NCBI GenBank assembly: GCA_030626645.1
Contig: DAOUTP010000122.1
Span: 1 to 5,924, forward strand
Length of the DNA stretch: 5,924 nucleotides
Origin: Candidatus Cloacimonadota bacterium
GTDB taxonomy: Bacteria > Cloacimonadota > Cloacimonadia > Cloacimonadales > TCS61
Direction: 5' to 3'
In this document: positions 1 to 5,700 of the stretch, piece by piece
Layout of the letters: each line of letters starts with the position of its first letter
Numbering within the stretch: the first letter of the stretch is position 1
Position numbers and translations under genes: made by a program
Notes under the pieces: model-generated
What the model saw: the letters and a program-made list of their open reading frames with translations, nothing else
The model's database searches: none
What the model was told of the DNA's origin: nothing

Positions 1-119
1 AATGTAGTCGTAAAGTGAATTATGCCGATACCAAATATCACAAAGACCAAAGTTACAAGTGGAAAACCGGCAATTATCTCAATGAGTGAATAGCCTTTAT
101 TATTTTTTAATATTTTCAT
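1..119 (-). CDS. Type IV prepilin-like protein, N-terminal fragment (cut by window edge)
   Basis: ATG at 119-117 opens a frame that runs off the left edge; 39 codons are visible. The protein begins with a short basic leader (MKILKNNKG) followed by the prepilin peptidase site G|YSLIE, giving Tyr at mature +1 and the conserved Glu at +5. A hydrophobic stretch (IIAGFPLVTLVFVIFGIGII) follows and would form the N-terminal helix that anchors the subunit in the inner membrane and packs into the fibre core. The start is supported by a GGAGG about 7 bases upstream, and the ATG is only 2 bases past the stop of the preceding prepilin gene, so the two are surely co-transcribed. The Pro inside the hydrophobic segment, near mature position 11, is unusual but tolerable. 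By position after a PilV/GspI-like gene it may be a PilW/GspJ-type minor pilin, but the diagnostic C-terminal part is missing, so the subtype is a guess. Confidence 0.85.
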   Translation of the reverse strand, partial: MKILKNNKGYSLIEIIAGFPLVTLVFVIFGIGIIHFTTT

Positions 120-121
120 AG

Positions 122-595
122 CTATTCCTCCGCATCAGTTCTATAGAAATAATCTTCACGCAAAATAAGTGTTCTTTCCTTATTTAAAATGTTATTAAGG
201 AAATATTCCGGTCCATCCCGCCAGGTTATTTTCACACTGATCATATCGTAATCGACGTATTGAGAAATTATCAGGTCTGTACGAGTAGTTCTTGTAACAG
301 GATGAATGAGACCCCAAACAGATTCTCCATCCGTATCATCTATTAGAAAATTTCCTGAAGTAATTGTATTAAGATAAGTCTCTTTTTCGTTGATCCTATT
401 AACATATTTGACTTGCTCTAATTTCTGATGTGCTTTTAAAAGAACAACTCTATAATGGTAATTTCCAATGGCGCTATGCCAGGCGAAGTACGAGCTTAAG
501 AATAAACCACTAAGAGCAATGGTTACTATTATCAAACCTGCAAGAGCTTGAATAATACCAAAACCATCTTCAGAACTCAATAATTTTTTAAACAT
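122..595 (-). CDS. Minor prepilin, PilV/GspI-like, with Gln at +5
   Basis: 157 residues from ATG 595. The frame can be extended to a TTG at 619, but that adds eight residues overlapping pilT, and the inner start gives a normal leader (MFKKLLSSEDG), so 595 is preferred. The predicted prepilin peptidase site is G11|F, followed by GIIQALAGLIIVTIALSGLFL, a hydrophobic helix typical of type IV pilin-like proteins. The Glu normally found at mature position 5 is Gln here. The C-terminal part contains an ISVKITW segment followed by a RTLILREDYFYR strand, a layout reminiscent of PilV/GspI minor pilins, in which a 'V-x-V-x-W' strand precedes a basic strand. No cysteines are present. Only one base separates the pilT stop from this ATG, and the nearest purine-rich stretch (GGGGA) is about 14 bases upstream, so translation is probably coupled to pilT. 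The likely role is a low-abundance subunit in pilus initiation or at the tip; the family assignment rests on the N-terminal motif and gene context. Confidence 0.8.
   Translation of the reverse strand: MFKKLLSSEDGFGIIQALAGLIIVTIALSGLFLSSYFAWHSAIGNYHYRVVLLKAHQKLEQVKYVNRINEKETYLNTITSGNFLIDDTDGESVWGLIHPVTRTTRTDLIISQYVDYDMISVKITWRDGPEYFLNNILNKERTLILREDYFYRTDAEE
127..131 (-). promoter_or_regulatory. Ribosome binding site of the partial prepilin gene
   Basis: GGAGG on the minus strand, inside the last codons of the upstream prepilin gene and about 7 bases before ATG 119. It fixes the start of the truncated gene, which does not appear as a closed reading frame. Confidence 0.75.
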
Positions 596-596
596 T

Positions 597-1652
597 TTAA
601 AAAGCCGTCCCCGTAGCAAACATCTTTGGATTATCTGCCACTTCTTCGGCTACTTTTCTATCGAGATAACCATTCATTACATGATTGTATAATGATTGAT
701 CCTTGGATTGCATTCCTTCTTTATTTCCAGATTGGATTACAGAAGGTATCTGATATGTTTTTTCTTCACGAATAAGATTTTTAACAGCATTATTCGCGAT
801 CATAATTTCAAGAGCTGGTATTCTATCGCTTTCGTCTTTCATTGGAAGCAGAGTTTGAGCTATAACTGCCTGAAGCGATTCAGAAAGCATAGAACGAACT
901 TGAGCCTGCTGCTCTTTTGGAAACATATCAATAACCCTGTCGATTGACTTAGTAGCACTACTTGTATGCAATGTAGCAAGTACAAGGTGACCCGTTTCAG
1001 CTGCAGTTAAAGCCAAAGACACTGTTTCAAGGTCGCGCATTTCTCCCACAAGTATCACATCCGGATCCTCACGCAAAGCAGAACGTAACGCTATCTTAAA
1101 TGACCAGGTATCGTGCCCTACTTCCCGCTGGTTGACGAGAGAGTTCTTGCTTCTGTGCATGAATTCGATCGGATCTTCAATTGTTATAATATGACAATGT
1201 TTATGATCGTTAATGTAATCGACCATTGTAGAAAGTGTTGTAGATTTACCACTACCCGTAGGTCCTGTTACCAAAATCAACCCACGCTGTCTCATTGAAA
1301 GCCTTGCCAGGATTTCCGGAAGATGGAGATCATCAAAATCTTTTATGGCATTAGGAATAACACGGAAGGCAACGCCTAAGCCATTAACCTGATGGAAAGC
1401 GTTAACACGGAAGCGTGTATCATCATCCAATTTTGTAGAAAAATCGATTTCCAACTTTTCCTTAAAAATTGTTATTTGAGAATTATTCATGGTGCTAAAA
1501 ATCAGATCTTCAACTTCCTTAACGCTCAACACCGGCAAATTGAGTTTCTTCATCGAGCCCAAAACCCTGATCATGGGCACAGATCCTGCACTTATGTGCA
1601 GATCAGATGCACCAGCATCTGAAGTAAATTGTAATAGTTCCTTAACAGTCAA
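597..1652 (-). CDS. pilT: Type IV pilus retraction ATPase PilT
   Basis: Cytoplasmic hexameric ATPase that powers pilus depolymerisation (retraction, twitching, DNA uptake). The 351 residues match the usual PilT length of about 345. Motifs occur in the expected order: N-terminal ASDLHISAG (15-23), Walker A GPTGSGKST (130-138), Asp box ITIEDPIEF (156-164), Walker B EDPDVILVGEMRD (195-207) with catalytic Glu204, His box TLHT (227-230), and the C-terminal retraction motif as AVKNLIREEKTYQIPS (289-304, canonical AIRNLIRE), then a GMQSKDQSL segment like the GM-x-x-x-DQ-x-L of PilT. That C-terminal motif distinguishes PilT from the assembly ATPase PilB; PilU is a less likely alternative. The start codon is TTG (1652-1650), chosen because it sits 8 bases after a strong GGAGG and gives the family's normal N-terminus. 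It lies 18 bases after the major pilin gene and one base before the minor prepilin gene, and so belongs to the pilin operon. Confidence 0.96.
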   Translation of the reverse strand: MTVKELLQFTSDAGASDLHISAGSVPMIRVLGSMKKLNLPVLSVKEVEDLIFSTMNNSQITIFKEKLEIDFSTKLDDDTRFRVNAFHQVNGLGVAFRVIPNAIKDFDDLHLPEILARLSMRQRGLILVTGPTGSGKSTTLSTMVDYINDHKHCHIITIEDPIEFMHRSKNSLVNQREVGHDTWSFKIALRSALREDPDVILVGEMRDLETVSLALTAAETGHLVLATLHTSSATKSIDRVIDMFPKEQQAQVRSMLSESLQAVIAQTLLPMKDESDRIPALEIMIANNAVKNLIREEKTYQIPSVIQSGNKEGMQSKDQSLYNHVMNGYLDRKVAEEVADNPKMFATGTAF

Positions 1653-1659
1653 AAAGATA

Positions 1660-1668
1660 CCCTCCTTT
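1660..1668 (-). promoter_or_regulatory. Ribosome binding site deciding the TTG start of pilT
   Basis: The minus strand reads AAAGGAGGG in the 18-base gap between the pilin and pilT genes. The GGAGG core is 8 bases from TTG 1652, which supports that non-ATG start over any internal ATG. Confidence 0.8.
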
Positions 1669-1670
1669 AT

Positions 1671-2099
1671 TTAATCGAGGATTTCTTCTTCGTCTAGCTC
1701 ATCATCAATACCGTAACCATGAAATTTAGCATCGTCTACATCATACCAAACCTGTTTCCCTTCACCTGCAGGAAATTCCGCTGTTGAGGTAGCCATATAT
1801 TTTTTTGGCGGGTTACCTACAACTTCAAATTCCCAGTTTTTCTCAGTTCTGTTACCAAGATTGGTATCTTCCAAAGCAGTTTCAATATCAAAATCTGTGG
1901 TTGAACCATAAGTTTGATAATGAACTCTGTAAGTTTGACGCAATGCTGCAATTGCAGATTGAGCTTCTGTTGATCTTGCCTGATTAACATAACTCATGTA
2001 GATCGGTACCGCAATAGCTGCCAAAATAGCAATAATAACAACAACAACTAACAATTCAATAAGACTGAATCCTTTTTGGTTTTGTAAATTTTTAAACAT
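1671..2099 (-). CDS. Type IV major-pilin-like prepilin
   Basis: 142 residues. Leader MFKNLQNQKG, then the canonical cleavage/methylation site G10|FSLIELLVVVVIIAILAAIAVPIY with Glu at mature +5 and Pro at +22, the hallmark of class IVa pilins and of GspG pseudopilins. The mature form is about 132 residues. It has no cysteine, so the disulfide-bounded D-loop of classical pilins is absent. The C-terminus is strongly acidic: 10 of the last 13 residues, starting at GIDDELDEEE, are Asp, Glu or flanked by them. It is the first gene after the divergent intergenic region, has an excellent Shine-Dalgarno, is directly followed by pilT, and has a candidate sigma-54 promoter. All of this fits the main structural subunit of a retractable pilus. 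A GspG-like major pseudopilin is the alternative, because the size and lack of a D-loop do not exclude it, but the adjacent retraction ATPase favours a pilus. I give no gene symbol because pilA/pilE/gspG cannot be separated here. Confidence 0.93.
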   Translation of the reverse strand: MFKNLQNQKGFSLIELLVVVVIIAILAAIAVPIYMSYVNQARSTEAQSAIAALRQTYRVHYQTYGSTTDFDIETALEDTNLGNRTEKNWEFEVVGNPPKKYMATSTAEFPAGEGKQVWYDVDDAKFHGYGIDDELDEEEILD

Positions 2100-2105
2100 T
2101 ATACG

Positions 2106-2112
2106 TCCTCCT
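2106..2112 (-). promoter_or_regulatory. Ribosome binding site of the pilin gene
   Basis: AGGAGGA on the minus strand, six bases before ATG 2099: a near-perfect Shine-Dalgarno, in line with strong translation of an abundant fibre subunit. Confidence 0.85.
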
Positions 2113-2135
2113 AAATTATTTTCTTCTTTTTATAA

Positions 2136-2151
2136 TGCACATTCTGTTCCG
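2136..2151 (-). promoter_or_regulatory. Candidate sigma-54 (-24/-12) promoter of the pilin-pilT operon
   Basis: Reading the minus strand from 2151, the sequence is CGGAACAGAATGTGCA. It has the invariant GG (2150-2149) and GC (2138-2137) separated by exactly 10 bases, and matches the TGGCAC-N5-TTGCA consensus at 4 of 6 and 4 of 5 positions. Transcription would start near 2125, leaving a 5' leader of about 26 bases that contains the Shine-Dalgarno. Sigma-54 control of pilin genes is established in Pseudomonas, Myxococcus and Geobacter; here it is an inference from sequence alone. A sigma-70-like TATAAA at 2135-2130 overlaps the downstream side but has no good -35 partner. Confidence 0.55.
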
Positions 2152-2391
2152 AGAAACTTATTCTCCCTTATTTTTTGCAAGTAAAATTTAAAACATTTTC
2201 ACTAATCATATATAAATAGTATGGTTTCAATCTAATAGGCTTGAAATATGGGTCAATATTAAAATATTTTATTCTCAAAACTGAATAGAACTCAAATTTC
2301 CTGCTTTCCTTGGTTGTTTTGTGAATGAAATAATCACATAACCTGTAGTACTTGATATCTTTTGACCGGAAAACCATAATAAGTAGATCCA

Positions 2392-2410
2392 CACCATTGC
2401 AAAAATGGTG
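2392..2410. repeat. Short perfect stem-loop
   Basis: CACCATT-gcaaa-AATGGTG: a 7-bp perfect stem with a 5-base loop. No T-run follows on either strand, so it is not an intrinsic terminator. It may be an operator or a leader hairpin; function unknown. Confidence 0.5.
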
Positions 2411-2429
2411 CTGCAAGCTGGATTACTAC

Positions 2430-2628
2430 ATTATTGGATGCTGAGAGGAGAGAGAATAGTAACTTCAAAAAAAAACTTCTGTCAACGATGTTGACGATAT
2501 CCAACTATTTGTTAAATTAGTTTGGATTGTTTCTCTCAGCTAGAACGCAATTTACTAATTCATATATTATTGGAAAAATTCATAATACAATAGTAACCAC
2601 TGTTATCATCTCCTCAGCATCTAATAAT
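2430..2628. repeat. Imperfect inverted repeat, 16-base arms spanning 199 bases
   Basis: The left arm ATTATTGGATGCTGAG (2430-2445) matches the reverse complement of 2613-2628 (ATTATTAGATGCTGAG) at 15 of 16 positions. Similarity continues loosely inward, with GGAGAG on the left and GGAGAT on the right in the same orientation. Part of the left arm (GCTGAGAG, 2440-2447) can also pair with CTCTCAGC at 2533-2540. The segment is non-coding. It could be a small MITE-like element, but no target-site duplication is visible at the arm boundaries; a long-range foldback or paired regulator sites are alternatives. Confidence 0.5.
2481..2495. repeat. Perfect palindrome GTCAAC-gat-GTTGAC
   Basis: Two 6-base perfectly complementary half-sites around a 3-base centre, a layout typical of a dimeric regulator's operator. 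On the minus strand it is followed, after 5 bases, by nine T residues (2475-2467), so a weak leftward intrinsic terminator is the alternative reading. The stem is short and no gene lies upstream of it on that strand. Confidence 0.45.
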
Positions 2629-2706
2629 TCATCAGCAAAATAGATTAACTAAATAATTTTATTATTATGCCGAAAACAAACTGGTGTTCCACTGAACAAA
2701 AATTAT

Positions 2707-2734
2707 TTGACAGATAGCAGGACATTTGTATCTG
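2707..2734 (+). promoter_or_regulatory. Candidate sigma-70-like promoter of the large exoprotein gene
   Basis: TTGACA (2707-2712) is a perfect -35 hexamer. Sixteen bases later TATCTG (2729-2734) is a poor -10, matching 3 of 6. The start of transcription would fall near the Shine-Dalgarno at 2741, leaving almost no leader, which weakens the call; the true promoter may lie further upstream. Confidence 0.3.
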
Positions 2735-2740
2735 TAAAAG

Positions 2741-2745
2741 AGGAG
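2741..2745 (+). promoter_or_regulatory. Ribosome binding site of the large exoprotein gene
   Basis: AGGAG, 7 bases before ATG 2753. It fixes the start of the open-ended frame, which also begins with a proper signal peptide. Confidence 0.8.
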
Positions 2746-2752
2746 TTAATTA

Positions 2753-5700
2753 ATGAAGAGAATATCTTTTCTGATCATATCCCTATCTATATGGGTTTAT
2801 GCATCTTCGATAGTTATTGAGACAGCATCATTTACAGATTTTCTGTATGGGAATGCAGATGAATGTGAGTATGATAACTGGATATCTCATGTTACAGAAG
2901 GGATCGCAGATGAAGGTTATAATCTATACTCGCCGTGGGATGTGCAAACTGAAGGTTTTGGATCTTTTGTCTTACCGGATGAAAACATGCTGGAACAATG
3001 GCAATATATTATTGATGCTTTCCTGGCTGGGAATTATTTTGCTGTGCAAAGTATGCTGGATTTTTTTAGTTTTCCTTATAATGTTGTAGAATTTAATGAT
3101 ACGGATACCGGTAATACATACTATCTTTTGCGTGAGATATTGAATCTTGAGTATTTTGATGGAAACGGGAACTTACACGGGCAAGATGATGAGGTTGGTT
3201 CTTTCGATTATGGTTGGGGACTTTTCATTCATAACCCGCAATCTACAAACCCCATAATTGTTACAGTTCCGCATCCAAATGATGATTTTATTTCTCCGGT
3301 TATCGGCTATAAATGTTTCAAAGATTGGGATGCGAAGTTCTTACTTATCTCTGGGGCCGGACGAGAAGTGTTGTGGACTAATCAAGGTAATTATTCAAAT
3401 TCCTTATCGCTTTGTGATCCTTCCAGAAATGATAGTGTCGCATTTAATATAGCATATAAATCATTTTGTGATAACATCAGGGAAGAATTTAACAGAAGAG
3501 AATTCTCCGCCCAGATCCACAGTTATGATTGGGACAGACATGATGGTCACCCCGATTGTCAGATATCTGCAACGAACAATTGTCCGAATCTACCTATCAG
3601 AGATCTATCTGATATGCATCTTGATATGATAAACGCAACCGAGCATGTTGTTATCCCGCAGAACTCAATAGGTTCCAATGCAGAGGTTTTACTGAACGAT
3701 TATTATTCGGTTTATTATTCTTATTACGATTTTCTATTTTATAATTGGGAAGGTGAGCCATATCCGGTTAATGATGATGTTGATCTTCCGGGATATAGCG
3801 GAAACAGGCAAAAACTCTATACATACCAGGATTGGAATAATTATGATGTTTTTGATCCTTTCTTCCATATGGAGATGGATGAGCTACCTGGTAGTTATGA
3901 GGAATCGGAAGAAAATTATCACTGGTTTTATGGAATTGATCCGGGAACTAATATATTCCAGATGGATATGCTGTTTGAAAAGACGCTTGCTTATTATTCA
4001 TATTGGATAGATGCTATGATGGAAATTTTACCGGAGGCTTTAGAACTGGATGATGGAGTTGCTCCATCCACTCCGCAAAACTTTGCAGCAATCAATGTGG
4101 ATCACAATTCAATTGAGCTGGAATGGGAACCCATCTCTTCCTACGATTTTCATTCATATGAAATCCTCTTTTCAGATGAAGCAATAAATCCCGGTAATTA
4201 CACAATAATTAATCGGGAAGATCTTTCGATTCTTGCCAGTCCTTTGCGAAGCAATTATGCAGTGTATAATCTTGAAATCAATAATCATTATTTTTTCCAG
4301 ATCCGCTCTGTTGATAAAAATGGAAACTCCTCACTTCCTTCAGTGGAAATTGAAGTTATCACTCCTCCCGTTGAGATCAATGACCTAGTTGCAATTGGAC
4401 TTGATTCTAGAACCAACATCAGATGGACAGCAGAAGAGCAAAATGGAAATTTGGGATTTAATATCTACAGGAAAATTGAGGGCGAAGAATTTATCCAGAT
4501 CGATAGTTGGGAAATAAATCCCTTATTGGTTGGAACTCAAAATCCCGGTGAAGAATATTCTTACTTTGATGAGGATGTAGAAAATGGATTGATCTATACA
4601 TATCAAATTTCATCGGTAAATGAAGAAAGTGATGAAATTTTTTATGATGATTTATGTAGCTGCTCACCAGATTATTACTTCGATTTGTATGTTTCAAATT
4701 CTAACTCAACTATTATTGATTCTATCACATTCTCTAAAAACCAATTTGCTACAGATTGGAGGGACATGAACTATGACCTGGGAAAAAACACAATTTTACC
4801 TGACGAATATATCTTTTCAGCCTTTTATGAACAATTTTGGGCTCCTGGCGGAATGTACCTTCAACAACAAGTTCATGGTGAATTCTCACCTTTTGAGTAT
4901 TACAAAACCTGGGATTTAAAAATAAGAACGAATCAACTTGGCGAACAAATGGAAATTTCAGTCTGTCCGGAATTCATGAATAATAACGGTAACTTATTTT
5001 TGGAAGACTTGCAAACTGATCAGATCACAAATATGGTTAATGAAAATCACATCTTCTTTGCCGAAGATACAACCTATTACGATTTCAAATTATATTGGGG
5101 TGATCTGCATCCTTATGTTAATTTTACAAATTCGCAAAATCAGCTTCTGCAAGGCGGAGACGAATTATTAATTGAATGGCAATCCCATTTTTATCAATTA
5201 ATCGACTATTTTGATATTTCAATACAAAATGACGAGACCACTATAATAATAGCTGATTATGTGAACCAATTGGAAGAGCAATATATTTGGGAATCACCAG
5301 AAGATATTGAGATCCATAATGCTAAAATCGTTATTAACGTTCATTCTATCGATGGAACAATTTATGAATATCATTCATCGGGAACTTACGGTATCGTACC
5401 ATTGGAATATACAATTGAATTCACCGAAGGCTGGCAGTTGATCACCAATCCGTGGATCAGTGAAGAATCGTTCTTCGTATCGGAAATATTTGGAACAGAT
5501 TCTGAACTGCTGTTCCCACTTCCGTTTAATAATTTTGGAGCTTCTGAGGAATTTGAATTTGGGAGTGGATACTGGCTCAACGCTGAAGTTACAGGCTCTT
5601 ATACTCATACAGATTCAATTATGAAAGATGAATTTTCTTTTGTCTTAAATCCAGGTTGGAATCTCATACCAAATCAACATTTGTGTCCTTATAATCCACA

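Larger units (their letters stand above)
2100..2752. other. Divergent intergenic region without a convincing gene
   Basis: This 653-base AT-rich region lies between the leftward pilin operon and the rightward large exoprotein gene and must hold both promoters. It contains the candidate sigma-54 promoter near 2140, a stem-loop at 2392-2410, an inverted repeat with arms at 2430-2445 and 2613-2628, a palindrome at 2481-2495, an A9 run at 2467-2475, a 9-base direct repeat AATAGTAAC at 2455-2463 and 2589-2597, and a sigma-70-like promoter near 2707. No tRNA-like or protein-coding signal stood out. Confidence 0.7.

Noticed and set aside
595..619. Longer start (TTG 619) for the minor prepilin
   Set aside because: It would overlap pilT and lengthen the leader with no better ribosome binding site; ATG 595 gives a typical prepilin leader and a stop-start junction separated by one base.
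696..1987. Plus-strand frames opposite pilT and the pilin gene
   Set aside because: Antisense to clearly recognisable genes; no protein motif.
1671..2099. Conductive 'e-pilin' idea based on aromatic residues
   Set aside because: Aromatics occur at mature 1, 24, 27, 47, 51, 54 and 60, but aromatic content alone does not show conductivity and the spacing differs from Geobacter PilA.
2168..2416. 82-codon minus-strand frame in the intergenic region
   Set aside because: It starts with TTG, has no Shine-Dalgarno upstream, shows no recognisable motif, and overlaps the stem-loop and the region just upstream of the pilin promoter. Its composition is what AT-rich non-coding DNA would give.
2467..2495. 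Intrinsic terminator reading of the palindrome plus T9 on the minus strand
   Set aside because: The stem is only 6 bp with half G+C, a 5-base gap separates it from the T-run, and no leftward gene lies upstream that would need it.
2817..4010. Short plus-strand frames at 2817-3089, 3258-3452 and 3753-4010
   Set aside because: They lie in other frames of the large exoprotein gene, whose frame is continuous and has a signal peptide and domains.
4491..5608. Minus-strand frames at 4491-4697 and 5375-5608
   Set aside because: Antisense to the large exoprotein gene, with no Shine-Dalgarno or motif support; the two at the right overlap each other in different frames.
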